Below are positions 48,992 through 57,855 of a DNA stretch of 64,000 nt, piece by piece. The stretch is from Pseudomonas guariconensis (GTDB taxonomy: Bacteria > Pseudomonadota > Gammaproteobacteria > Pseudomonadales > Pseudomonadaceae). Every line of letters begins with the position of its first letter. The first letter of the stretch is position 1. A program made the translations under genes and the position numbers. The notes below the pieces were generated by a model that was not told where the DNA came from, made no database searches, and saw nothing but the letters and a program-made list of their open reading frames with translations. The DNA lies in NCBI RefSeq assembly GCF_024127895.1, contig NZ_JAMYBK010000005.1:62001-126000 (forward strand), written 5' to 3'.

Positions 48992-50749
48992 TTGGCATTG
49001 ACGATTCTTGGCCTGTCCGGCGCCCTTAGCCATGACCCTTCCGCGGCCCTGTACATCGACGGCAAGCTGGTTGCCGCCGCCGAAGAAGAGCGCTTCGTGC
49101 GTGACAAGCATGCGAAGAACCGCATGCCCTACGAGTCGGCGAAGTTCTGCCTGGAGCAGGCCGGCATCAAGCCGTCCGACGTCGACGTGGTGGCCATTCC
49201 GTTCGCCCCGATCAGCCTGTTCGGCAAGGCCCGTTGGCACTACGCCAAGCGCTACTGGTACGCCCCTGACCGCGCGCTCGATGCGATCCTGATGGGCAAC
49301 CGCCGCTACAAGCGCTACCGCAAGAAGATCGTCTGGTGTCTGGAGCAACTGGGCTTCGATCCGAAAAAGATCAAGATCGAGCCGGTCGAGCACCACCTGG
49401 CCCACGCTTCCAGCGCCTATCACTGCTCGGGCTTCCAGGAAAAGACCGCGATCCTCGGCATCGACGGCAAGGGCGAGTACGCCACCACCTTCTTCGGCTA
49501 CGGTGAAAACGGCCGTATCCACAAGATCAAGGAATTCTACGACCCGGACTCGCTCGGTGGCCTGTACGGCGCGATCACCGAGTTCCTCGGCTTCGAGATG
49601 CTCGACGGCGAGTTCAAGGTCATGGGCATGGCCCCGTACGGCGATGCCAGCAAGTACGACTTCTCCCGCCTGGCCAGCTTCGAGAATGGCGAACTGGTGA
49701 TCAACACCGAATACGCCAACGTCATCGGCCTGCGTCGCTATAAAGAGAAGGGCAAGGGCTTCTACTTCTCGCCCAAGCTCATCGAATGGCTTGGCCCCAA
49801 GCGCGAGGGCGACATCGCCGACGAGCCGTACATCCACTATGCGGCGAGTATGCAGGCGCTGTTTGAGAAGCTGGCCCTGCAGATGATCGACCATTACCTG
49901 GGCGATATCCTCAAGCAGACCGGCAAGCTGGCCTTCGCCGGCGGTTGTGCGCTGAACGTCAAGCTGAACCAGAAGATCATCGCCCGCCCGGACGTCAAGG
50001 AGCTGTTCGTCCAGCCTGCCTCCGGTGACGCCGGTACCGCGGTCGGTGCGGCGGCCTATGTGTCCCATGCCCGTGGCGTGCCGGTCGAGAAGATGGAGCA
50101 CGTCTACCTCGGTCCTTCGTATTCCAACGAAGACGTGATCGCCGCCTGCGCCCGCCACCCAAGCGCGCCGAAGTGGCGCAAGATCGACGACATGCCCCAG
50201 CGCATCGCCAAGATCATGGTCGATGGCAACCCGGTGGCCTGGTTCCAGGGCCGCATGGAGTTCGGCCCGCGTGCCCTGGGCGGCCGCTCGATCATCGGTT
50301 GCCCGAGCGTGCCGGGCGTGGCCGACCGGATCAACGAGCAGATCAAGTTCCGCGAGCGCTGGAGACCATTCTGCCCGTCGATGCTCGACACCGTCGCACC
50401 GCAGATGATCAAGGTCGACCATCCGGCACCGTTCATGACGTTCACCTTCGAAGTCGCCGAGGAGTGGAAGACCCGTGTCCCGGAAGTGGTCCACGAGGAC
50501 GGCACGTCGCGCGCCCAGGTGCTCAAGCGGGAGTACAACCCGCGCTACTACGACATGATGAAGGCCCTCGAAGACCTGACCGGCAACGGCGTGTCGCTGA
50601 ACACCTCGCTCAACCGTCGTGGCGAACCCATGATCTGCTCGCCGACCGATGCCTTGAACATGTTCTTCGGCTCGGACCTGCAGTACCTGATCATGGAAGA
50701 CATCCTGGTGGTCAAGGATGGCGCGGCGCCTTATGACCAACCGCTCTGA
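48992..50749 (+). CDS. wapO: LPS core carbamoyltransferase (WapO-like)
   Basis: This 585-residue NodU/CmcH-family O-carbamoyltransferase transfers carbamoyl from carbamoyl phosphate; the P. aeruginosa counterpart carbamoylates the second heptose of the LPS core. The N-terminal Kae1-like domain shows LSHDPSAALYIDGKLVAAAEEERF and the metal site EHHLAHASSAYHCSGF; the C-terminal YrdC-like domain has WFQGRMEFGPRALGGRSI and RERWRPFCPS. The start is TTG at 48992, supported by GAGG about 8 bases upstream. The next gene overlaps it by 17 bp. Confidence 0.9.
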   Translation: MALTILGLSGALSHDPSAALYIDGKLVAAAEEERFVRDKHAKNRMPYESAKFCLEQAGIKPSDVDVVAIPFAPISLFGKARWHYAKRYWYAPDRALDAILMGNRRYKRYRKKIVWCLEQLGFDPKKIKIEPVEHHLAHASSAYHCSGFQEKTAILGIDGKGEYATTFFGYGENGRIHKIKEFYDPDSLGGLYGAITEFLGFEMLDGEFKVMGMAPYGDASKYDFSRLASFENGELVINTEYANVIGLRRYKEKGKGFYFSPKLIEWLGPKREGDIADEPYIHYAASMQALFEKLALQMIDHYLGDILKQTGKLAFAGGCALNVKLNQKIIARPDVKELFVQPASGDAGTAVGAAAYVSHARGVPVEKMEHVYLGPSYSNEDVIAACARHPSAPKWRKIDDMPQRIAKIMVDGNPVAWFQGRMEFGPRALGGRSIIGCPSVPGVADRINEQIKFRERWRPFCPSMLDTVAPQMIKVDHPAPFMTFTFEVAEEWKTRVPEVVHEDGTSRAQVLKREYNPRYYDMMKALEDLTGNGVSLNTSLNRRGEPMICSPTDALNMFFGSDLQYLIMEDILVVKDGAAPYDQPL

Positions 50750-51863
50750 ACAGCGCATCCTGCAGTTCTGCCATGGCTATGACGGGCCTTTCCTCGATTG
50801 CGCCCGTCAATACGCCAGTCTGTTCCAGGGCACGGGCTACCGGGTCACCACGGTCTTTCTCACTGGCAAGGCCGACCCACGGGTAGCCGCCGGCTGCGCG
50901 TCCGACGAGGTCTTGTTCCTGGCGTTCAGTTCCAAGGCTGTACGCGGGCTGAAGCTGGGTGCCATCCAGGCGCTGCGCAAGATCGCTGCCGAGCGCAACT
51001 TCAGCTTCTGCATCGCCCACCGCTTCAAGCCCATCTACGTGACGCTGCTGGCCACCGGCCTGCCGGTGATCGGCGTGCACCATGCCTTCGGCGACTACGC
51101 ACGCGGCGGGCGGCGGCTGTTCGCCAACCTCTTTCGCAAACGCCTGAGCCTGCTCGGGGTCTCGGACGCGGTGCGCGACGACATGCGTCGCTGCCTGCCC
51201 ACGTGGCCCGCCGAGCGTATCCAGACCTTGTACAACCGCATCGACGTCGAGGCCCTGCAGGCAGCCCTCGTGCCGCGTGACGAGGCGCGCCGTGCGTTGG
51301 GCCTCGACCCGCAGGCCTGGATCGTCGGCAACGTCGGTCGCCTGCACCCTGACAAGGACCAGGCCACCCTGCTGCGTGGCTTCGCCGAGGCGCTGCCGGG
51401 CCTGCCGGCCAGCGCCCGCCTGGTGCTGCTGGGCCAAGGCCGCCTGGAAGACAAACTCAAGGCCCAGGCCGCGGCACTGGGGATCGCCGGGCAGGTGGAC
51501 TTCCTCGGCCAGGTGGCCGATGCCCGCCGTTATTTCCAGGCGTTCGATGTGTTCGCCCTGAGCTCCGACCACGAGCCGTTCGGCATGGTCCTGCTGGAGG
51601 CCATGGTTGCTGGAGTCCCGCTGCTGGCCACGGCCTGCGGTGGTGCCCGCGAGGTGGTCGAGGGCGTGGGCGTGCTGTTCCCCTTGGGCGATGCCGGGCA
51701 GTTGGCCCAGGGCCTGCAGCACCTGGCAGGGCTGGACGAGGCACAGCGCCAGGCGTGCGCCGAGCACATGCTGCAACGCCTGCGCGAGCGCTTCAGCGAC
51801 CAGGCCGTGCGCGAGGCATTCTGGCAGCTTGCGCAGGTGCGCGCGTTGGTGGTGCAGGCGTGA
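50733..51863 (+). CDS. wapH: LPS core glycosyltransferase, GT4 family (WapH-like)
   Basis: This 376-residue GT4 (GT-B fold) glycosyltransferase has the C-domain donor motifs VGNVGRLHPDKDQATLLRGF and HEPFGMVLLEAMVAG (the E-x7-E element). By position between wapO and a Mig-14 homologue it corresponds to P. aeruginosa WapH, which adds an outer-core sugar. The ATG at 50733 overlaps the end of wapO by 17 bp. The next ATG shares one base with its stop. Confidence 0.85.
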   Translation: MTNRSEQRILQFCHGYDGPFLDCARQYASLFQGTGYRVTTVFLTGKADPRVAAGCASDEVLFLAFSSKAVRGLKLGAIQALRKIAAERNFSFCIAHRFKPIYVTLLATGLPVIGVHHAFGDYARGGRRLFANLFRKRLSLLGVSDAVRDDMRRCLPTWPAERIQTLYNRIDVEALQAALVPRDEARRALGLDPQAWIVGNVGRLHPDKDQATLLRGFAEALPGLPASARLVLLGQGRLEDKLKAQAAALGIAGQVDFLGQVADARRYFQAFDVFALSSDHEPFGMVLLEAMVAGVPLLATACGGAREVVEGVGVLFPLGDAGQLAQGLQHLAGLDEAQRQACAEHMLQRLRERFSDQAVREAFWQLAQVRALVVQA

Positions 51864-52759
51864 TGCTCAATCATATCCAGGCCTTTCGCGAACGCGGCTG
51901 GCAGGCCATCGACCCAGCAGACTATGCCGCCGCCTGGCAGCGTTTCGGCGGCAGCGTGGCGACGCACCCCCTGGTGGTCGAGCAACTGGCCGACCTGGCG
52001 CAAATCCCGGTGCGCTACCTGGGCTGGCGACAGGATGGCGAGCTCAAGGCCGCCATTCCTACCTGGGGACGCCACCTGGCGCTGTCCAAGGACGTGCTCA
52101 AGCGCATGGGCAAGAAGGGGCTGTTCGACCTGGGCAATGCGGAGATCATCCTGCCGGCCACCGCCGACGCCGGTGCGCCGCTGCGGCACGCCGGGCGCTA
52201 CCTGTCCGAGCTGAACCAGGGGCGTTTCACCGGCCTCAAGGCGCAGCCCGAGCAGTTGGCCATGGCCCGCCCCCACGAAGACCTGTCGAAGAAGTTCCGC
52301 TACAACCAGCGTCGCGAGCTGCGCCTGCTGGAAGAGGCGGGCGGCCAGGTGCGACCGATCGGCGACTTCAGCGCCGCGCAGCTCGCCGCCATGTACTGCG
52401 ACCTGTTCCAGCGGCGCTGGGGCTTTCCGGCCACTGGCGCTGCGCGCATGGCAGAGGTGCTGGAGCGTTTGCGCGAGCTGATGATCGGTTCGGTGCTGTT
52501 GCTCGAAGGCGCACCCATCGCCATCCAGCTGGTGTACCGGGTCGAGGCGCCGGAATGGATCAGCGTCGAGTACGTCAATGGCGGCGTCGACCCTGAAACC
52601 AAGGCCTTCAGCCCCGGCAGCGTGCTGAGCTTCCTCAATACCCAGGCCGCCTGGGAGGATGCCCGCGCCCGCAACAAGCCGCTGCGGTTCTCGTTCGGTC
52701 GTGCCGACCGCGAGTACAAGGACCGCTGGTGCAACCCTGTGCCGGTGTTCCAGGCATGA
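51863..52759 (+). CDS. Mig-14-like protein
   Basis: This 298-residue protein is similar in plan to Mig-14 of Salmonella and Pseudomonas, a GNAT-fold-like protein linked to resistance to antimicrobial peptides and to envelope stress. It has KKFRYNQRRELRLLEEAGG, FQRRWGFPATG and the C-terminal FSFGRADREYKDRWCNPVPV. Its biochemical activity is unknown. The ATG shares one base with the preceding stop, and its TGA overlaps the ATG of the deacetylase gene (ATGA), so it is coupled on both sides. Confidence 0.8.
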   Translation: MLNHIQAFRERGWQAIDPADYAAAWQRFGGSVATHPLVVEQLADLAQIPVRYLGWRQDGELKAAIPTWGRHLALSKDVLKRMGKKGLFDLGNAEIILPATADAGAPLRHAGRYLSELNQGRFTGLKAQPEQLAMARPHEDLSKKFRYNQRRELRLLEEAGGQVRPIGDFSAAQLAAMYCDLFQRRWGFPATGAARMAEVLERLRELMIGSVLLLEGAPIAIQLVYRVEAPEWISVEYVNGGVDPETKAFSPGSVLSFLNTQAAWEDARARNKPLRFSFGRADREYKDRWCNPVPVFQA

Positions 52760-54159
52760 GCCGCAAGCAGGCGCTGCTCAGGCGCCACCGGCGCAACAAG
52801 CGCTTCGGCCTGCTGGCGGGCCTGGTCCTGCTGGTCGTGCTCGGGGTCGCCACGTACTGGTGGCTGCCGCTGGTACTGCTGCCGCTGATCTGGGTGGCCC
52901 ACGAGGCCTGGTTCGCCGATCACCTGTTCTATTCCCCGGCCGAGGACTACGAGTACCGCTTCGGTGAGCAGACCCGCGAGGCGTCCGTGACCCTGCGCGG
53001 CGGCCTGCTCGAGGTAGATGCCGCGCTGGCCGGGGACGAGACGCTGGTCCTCGAGGTCCGGGTGAAGAGCACCTGGCTGGGCCGCCTGCTCGATCCGCAG
53101 GTCGAACTGCTTGCAGAGGGGCAGGGTGACCGGCAGACGTTCGAACGCGGGGTCGAGGGTGTGCGCTTTCTCAACCTGACCGGCCTGGCGGCCCCCCTGA
53201 TGGCGGGCACCCTGCGGCTGCGGGGACGGCACTGCCGGCTGGTGGGGGCGCCACGGTTGTGGATTGCACCGGGTGTCGAGCTGCGCCAACGCCGAGTCAT
53301 GGTCATCGCCCCCCATGCCGACGATGCCGAGCTGGCCGCCTACGGGTTGTACAGCCAGGCCGACGAAGCCTGGGTGGTGACCTTGACCGCCGGTGAAATC
53401 GAAGCCGAGCATTACCAGCGGATGGGCATGGCCAAGGCCGAGGCCGCACGGCTGAAAGGGCGACTGCGGGCCTGGGACAGCATCGCCGTGCCACGCTGGG
53501 CTGGCGTGCCCGAGTCGCGCTGCGTGCAACTGGGTTACTTCTGCCTGCAACTGCCGGCCATGCAGGCGGCGCCCGACCAGCCCGTGGACTCGCGTGAGGC
53601 TGACATGGCCGATATTCGCCCATTCCGCCGTTTCAATCCGTTTGCGCTGCCAGCCGATGCCGACGGTGCGCCGACCTGGAACAACCTGTTGGCCGACCTA
53701 CGCGTCCTGCTGGAGCGGGCCAGGCCGCAGGTACTGGTCATGCCCCATCCGCAGCTCGACCCGCACCCCGACCACCTGTGTGCCCGGGCGGCGGTGCTCG
53801 AGGCCTTGCAGGGCTTGGCCTGGCAACCGGAAACCGTACTCTGCTACGCCAACCACCTGCATGACAACGACCGCTGGCCCATGGGCGACAGCGGCGATGG
53901 CGTGGCGTTGCCGCCGCAACTGCATGCCGACCAGGCCTGGGCCCCCTGCAGCCTGGTCCTGGACGTGCCGACCCAGCGCGACAAGGCCATGGCCTTGGGC
54001 ATGATGCACGACCTGCAGCCGCCCGCACCGTTCAAGCGTCGCGTGCGCCGGGCCTTGCAGCGCTGGTTGGCAGGGCGCCGCCCATCGCCGTACGGGGAGA
54101 ACGAGTTCTTCCGCAAGGCGGTGCGCCGGCACGAATTGTTCTGGCGCCGAGACTCCTGA
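52756..54159 (+). CDS. dnpA: PIG-L family de-N-acetylase (DnpA-like)
   Basis: The 467-residue protein has an N-terminal membrane segment (GLLAGLVLLVVLGVATYW), a beta-rich domain, and a PIG-L/LmbE deacetylase domain from about residue 180 with the zinc motif APHADDAE and the second site PHPQLDPHPDH. In P. aeruginosa the homologue (PA5002, DnpA) affects drug tolerance and probably deacetylates an LPS or sugar substrate. It overlaps the Mig-14-like gene by 4 bases. It lies 47 bp upstream of ssg. Confidence 0.88.
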   Translation: MSRKQALLRRHRRNKRFGLLAGLVLLVVLGVATYWWLPLVLLPLIWVAHEAWFADHLFYSPAEDYEYRFGEQTREASVTLRGGLLEVDAALAGDETLVLEVRVKSTWLGRLLDPQVELLAEGQGDRQTFERGVEGVRFLNLTGLAAPLMAGTLRLRGRHCRLVGAPRLWIAPGVELRQRRVMVIAPHADDAELAAYGLYSQADEAWVVTLTAGEIEAEHYQRMGMAKAEAARLKGRLRAWDSIAVPRWAGVPESRCVQLGYFCLQLPAMQAAPDQPVDSREADMADIRPFRRFNPFALPADADGAPTWNNLLADLRVLLERARPQVLVMPHPQLDPHPDHLCARAAVLEALQGLAWQPETVLCYANHLHDNDRWPMGDSGDGVALPPQLHADQAWAPCSLVLDVPTQRDKAMALGMMHDLQPPAPFKRRVRRALQRWLAGRRPSPYGENEFFRKAVRRHELFWRRDS

Positions 54160-54206
54160 GTGCCACCTATGATTGAGCGTCTGACGCAAAGAGCCCAAGG
54201 AAAGCC

Positions 54207-55163
54207 ATGAAAGTCCTATTTCTGGTGCAGAAAGAACAGCGGGCAATCCTCGACCGGCTGTACGATGGCGTCGCGGCGAACTGCGATTGCGACCTGCGCT
54301 GGCTGAGCAGCGAGGACCAGCGCAACCTGCGCCGTTATTTCCGGCGCGAGGTGGATGTCTCGCGCTACGATCGCATCGTCTTCTTCCTGCGCTTCAAGCA
54401 GGAGATGCGTCAGGCCGGCTTCATCCGCACGGTGCCGAACCTGGTGATCCTCGAGCATGACGCCTACCAGAACTACATCCCTTGCAAATACACCGGCAAG
54501 TTCAGCGCGCATTACCGCAAGCTGCCCTGGGCGCGGGTGATCAGTTCCGGCTACCGTGTCAGCGAGCGCCTGCGCGAGGAGGGCTTCGACGCGGTGTTCG
54601 TGCCCAAGGGCTACGATGAGCAACTGCTCAGCGACCAGGGGCGTGAACGCGATATCGAACTGGCGTTCGTCGGCAGTACCAAGAGCGTGGCCTACAGTGG
54701 GCGCAAGGCGCTGCTGGACGAACTGGGGCGGGTGGAGAACCTGGTGGTGACCCGCACCAACTCGGGTGAGGACTACTGCAACACCCTCAACCGCATCCGC
54801 TTCTTCGTCAGTGCCGATGTCGGCATGGGCGAATACATGATCAAGAACTTCGAAGCGATGGCGTGCGGCTGTGTCTTGCTGGCGTTCGACCAGGGCGAGG
54901 AGGAGAATCGCGCCCTGGGCTTGCAGGACATGCACAGCGTGGTGCTGTACGACAGCATCCCTGTATTGCAGGAGAAGCTCCGGCTTTTACGGGCAGACCC
55001 TGCGTTGACCGAGCGAATCGCCGCGAATGGACGCGAGCTGGCGGTTTCGCGTTTCAGCTTTGCCCAGGTTGGGCGTAGCATCGTCGAACACATGACCCCT
55101 CCATTGAGGCCACACCCGCCGCTGACGGGATGGCAGCGCCTGCGCCTGAGGCTTGGGCTGTGA
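54207..55163 (+). CDS. ssg: Cell-surface polysaccharide glycosyltransferase (Ssg-like)
   Basis: This 318-residue protein is the position equivalent of Ssg (PA5001), a glycosyltransferase needed for complete LPS and surface polysaccharide. It has an N-terminal KVLFLVQKEQRAILDRLYDG, FVPKGYDEQLL, a GSTKSVAYSGRKALLDEL donor-domain start and NFEAMACGCVLLAFDQGEE near the C terminus, all GT-B features of a glycan-type glycosyltransferase family. AAGGAAAG precedes the ATG. The acceptor sugar is not known. Confidence 0.75.
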   Translation: MKVLFLVQKEQRAILDRLYDGVAANCDCDLRWLSSEDQRNLRRYFRREVDVSRYDRIVFFLRFKQEMRQAGFIRTVPNLVILEHDAYQNYIPCKYTGKFSAHYRKLPWARVISSGYRVSERLREEGFDAVFVPKGYDEQLLSDQGRERDIELAFVGSTKSVAYSGRKALLDELGRVENLVVTRTNSGEDYCNTLNRIRFFVSADVGMGEYMIKNFEAMACGCVLLAFDQGEEENRALGLQDMHSVVLYDSIPVLQEKLRLLRADPALTERIAANGRELAVSRFSFAQVGRSIVEHMTPPLRPHPPLTGWQRLRLRLGL

Positions 55164-55229
55164 GTGACGAATCGCAGGTCCCGGGGGTTGGGCATCAACA
55201 ATTCAAGACCGTAAGGTGGAGGGAGCCCC

Positions 55230-56003
55230 GTGCGCTTCTCGGAAAACAGTGACATTACCCTGGTGGTGACCAGTTGCGGGCGCTTCGACCTGCTCAAGGA
55301 AACCCTGGAGAGTTTCGACCGCTACAACACGGCGCCCATACGCGAAGTCTTCATTACCGAGGACTCCGGCGACGATGCCGTGCACGACGCGGTGCCCGCG
55401 CACTGGAAGGATCACTGCACGGTGTTCGTCAACCGGCCGAAGCTGGGCCAACTGGCCTCGATCGACCTGGCCTATGGCCGGGTCAAGACGCCCTACATCT
55501 TTCACTGCGAGGATGACTGGCGGTTCTACCGGCAGGGCTTCGTCGAGGACTCACGGGCCATCCTGGAAGCGAGCCCGGACGTGCTGCAGGTCTGGTTGCG
55601 CAGCCATGCCCATGACCTGGCGATCCACAGCCCCTACATCCACCTCGGCGATCGCCAGGTGATCGCCGGCGTACCCTGCTACCCGCTGCTCTCGGACAAG
55701 GCCGAGTGGCAAGCCTTCTCGCTCAATCCAGGCCTGCGCAGGCTGAGCGATTACCAGCGTTGTGCGCCTTTCGCTGATTATGCCGGTGAAAAAGCGCTGT
55801 CGCGGCGCTACGCTGAATTGAACCTGACCGCCATCACCCTGGAGGGTGACGCGGTGCTGCACACGGGCTTTGGTAGCCACGTGACCGTCCCCGAGGAGGT
55901 CCAGCGCAAGGCCAAGCGACGACAGCGCGACCGGGTCAGGCTGGCAGCGGTATTGGTGGCAGGGGTCTTGATTGGTACGGGAATCGGTTTTCTTGTTCAC
56001 TGA
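55230..56003 (+). CDS. Glycosyltransferase, GT2-like, with C-terminal membrane anchor
   Basis: This 257-residue protein begins DITLVVTSCGRFDLLKETLES, the nucleotide-sugar pocket of a GT-A enzyme, with the acidic metal motif HCEDDWRFY (about residue 91). The last 25 residues are a membrane helix (LAAVLVAGVLIGTGIGFLVH). It lies where PAO1 has the rhamnosyltransferase wapR, but it is of a different build, so the sugar it adds may differ. It starts with GTG at 55230, with GGAGG 7 bases upstream. Confidence 0.75.
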   Translation: MRFSENSDITLVVTSCGRFDLLKETLESFDRYNTAPIREVFITEDSGDDAVHDAVPAHWKDHCTVFVNRPKLGQLASIDLAYGRVKTPYIFHCEDDWRFYRQGFVEDSRAILEASPDVLQVWLRSHAHDLAIHSPYIHLGDRQVIAGVPCYPLLSDKAEWQAFSLNPGLRRLSDYQRCAPFADYAGEKALSRRYAELNLTAITLEGDAVLHTGFGSHVTVPEEVQRKAKRRQRDRVRLAAVLVAGVLIGTGIGFLVH

Positions 56004-56051
56004 ATCTGCTGGCCTGGCAGATAGCCTGCCAGGTGCAAGGGAGCTATTCCG

Positions 56052-57143
56052 ATGAACATCGTCAACGTGATGTGGTCGGGCGGAGCTCCGTATATCTCCG
56101 TGCATGAGGTCCACCGGCAAATGCTCAAGCACGCCGGTGACGATGCCCGCATCAGCAACTGGTTGCTGCTTGGCGATGGCCTGTGCTGCGGCCTCGGCAC
56201 CACGCGTGAGTGGCACATGCCACAGCGCGCGCTCAAGGGACGGTACTTCTGGCGGCTGTTGCGGCCGTGGCTGCGCCTGCGTCTGCGCAAGGCATTGGAG
56301 CAGGCCGAGGCCGACGTGCTGTTGCTCGATGGCCTGGGCGTCGCCCGTCTGGTACTGCCGTTGTTGCGCCATCTGCCGAATGTACGGGCGACGGTGCTGT
56401 TCCATGGCTCGACCCGCCTGCGCCGCCGGGATATCCGTTTGCTGTGTGACGTGGGTGTCGAGCGCCTGAGCGTCGCCGCGGTGTCCCGCACGCTCGCCCG
56501 GGAGCTGGAACAGACCCTTGGGTGTCCAGTGCAGACCCTGCGTATCGCGCTCGACCCCCGGGCGTTCGCCGACGGGTTGCTCGATCAGGCGTCGGCCCGG
56601 CGCTCCCTGGCCTTGCCCGCAAACCCTGGTCGCCTGTTCGGTGCGGTGGGGCGGTTGGTCGAGAGCAAGGGTTTCGAGATGCTGATCGAAGCATTCGCCA
56701 AGGCGCGGGCGCAGCAACCGGACATCCAGTTGGCGATTCTCGGCGAGGGTGAACTGAAAGCGCACCTGGTGGCACGCAGCGAGGCGCTGGGGCTGGGGGG
56801 GAGCGTGTGGTTCTGCGGCTACCGCCCGGACATGTCGCAGTTGTACCGGGCCTTCGACTGGCTGCTCGTGCCCTCACGGTCAGAGGGCCTGGGGCTCGTG
56901 CTACAGGAAGCCGTGCTGGCCGACGTGCCGGTGTTGTGCAGCGACCTGCCGGTATTTCGCGAGCAATTGGGCGAGGCGGGCTATTACCTGCCGATCGGCG
57001 ACGAAGCCGCCTGGACTGCGGCGATCGAGCGCTGCGTCACGCTCGACGCCAGCGACACGGCCGGCCAGCAACGCCAGGCCCTGGCGCCGGAGCTGGCCTG
57101 GCAGGCATTTCGCCAGGGTTCGGCCAACTTGCTGCGCCGCTGA
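56052..57143 (+). CDS. Glycosyltransferase, GT4 family
   Basis: This 363-residue GT-B protein has an N-domain starting NIVNVMWSGGAPYISVHEVHRQML, the LFHGSTRLRRRDIRLL acceptor region, and the C-domain motifs GAVGRLVESKGFEMLIEAF and SEGLGLVLQEAV. It belongs to the LPS core block and probably adds an outer-core sugar or the O-antigen-bearing one. It is 48 bp after the previous gene and convergent with the kinase gene (3-bp gap). Confidence 0.85.
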   Translation: MNIVNVMWSGGAPYISVHEVHRQMLKHAGDDARISNWLLLGDGLCCGLGTTREWHMPQRALKGRYFWRLLRPWLRLRLRKALEQAEADVLLLDGLGVARLVLPLLRHLPNVRATVLFHGSTRLRRRDIRLLCDVGVERLSVAAVSRTLARELEQTLGCPVQTLRIALDPRAFADGLLDQASARRSLALPANPGRLFGAVGRLVESKGFEMLIEAFAKARAQQPDIQLAILGEGELKAHLVARSEALGLGGSVWFCGYRPDMSQLYRAFDWLLVPSRSEGLGLVLQEAVLADVPVLCSDLPVFREQLGEAGYYLPIGDEAAWTAAIERCVTLDASDTAGQQRQALAPELAWQAFRQGSANLLRR

Positions 57144-57146
57144 GGT

Positions 57147-57752
57147 TCAGCGCCCGAGCAGGGCCGCCTGGAAGTCGGCGAGGGGGAAGCGGTCGGCGAG
57201 TTTCTCCCGCTCGATATAGCTGGCCAGGTGCTGCACGTTACGCCGTACCATGCGCGCCGACAGCGGTGGGCGCAGGAAACGCATGTCCGCCACGTCGATC
57301 AGGCCCAAGCGCTGCTCGGGGGTGACGACCACGTTGCCCAGGTGCAGCGAGCGAAAGTAGATCCCTGAACGGTGCAAGCGGCGGACCAGTTCGATCAACT
57401 GGGGCAGGTACTTGTCCCAGCTGAAGCCCTCTTGGCGCGACAACTGCAGCAGCGTCTCGCCCGGCAGCGGGCGGTAGAGCACGGCCGTGCGCCCAGGCAT
57501 TGGCAGCTTGTACTGGCTGATCACCTCGAGCGTTGGAATGCCCAGCTGGGCCAGGCGCCTGGCGTTGTCGACGAAGCGCTGCGAGTACGGGCGTAGCAGC
57601 GCAGATGAAATCAGGCGCTTGCGACGAAAAACCTTCAGGATATTTCCATCGCCGAGCAGGTAGACTTTAGCGCCATAGCTATCTGCCTCTAGAACCTTGG
57701 CGCCGAGTGTCAGCTGATCGAAGTCGACTTGGGAGAGCCGGGAGCATTGCAT
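57147..57752 (-). CDS. LPS-cluster kinase-fold protein, catalytic Asp replaced
   Basis: The 201-residue protein corresponds to the kinase-like gene PA4998 between waaL and its neighbours in PAO1. It has the kinase fold: ATP Lys in NILKVF (Lys40), a catalytic-loop-like IYFRSLHLGN, and the metal Asp in GLIDVAD (Asp153). The catalytic Asp of the HxD motif is Ser135 here, although Asn140 and Asp153 remain. It could be a pseudokinase or use a different base. The ATG at 57752 is chosen for AAGG 8 bases upstream; an ATG at 57794 lacks one. Confidence 0.7.
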   Translation of the reverse strand: MQCSRLSQVDFDQLTLGAKVLEADSYGAKVYLLGDGNILKVFRRKRLISSALLRPYSQRFVDNARRLAQLGIPTLEVISQYKLPMPGRTAVLYRPLPGETLLQLSRQEGFSWDKYLPQLIELVRRLHRSGIYFRSLHLGNVVVTPEQRLGLIDVADMRFLRPPLSARMVRRNVQHLASYIEREKLADRFPLADFQAALLGR

Positions 57753-57855
57753 GGATAGGGCCTTGTCGTCTTGCAAGCGAAAATGACCGGCCATAATGCC
57801 GAATTTGAAGCTGTAGCACCATGATGGTGTCTTGTTGATCTACCGGGGGGAATGG

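Noticed and set aside
46327..49125. Long minus-strand open frame opposite putP and rlmJ
   Set aside because: Antisense shadow; it crosses a terminator and an intergenic region and shows no protein-family features.
48968..50758. Minus-strand open frame opposite wapO
   Set aside because: Shadow of the carbamoyltransferase gene, which has both domains and conserved motifs.
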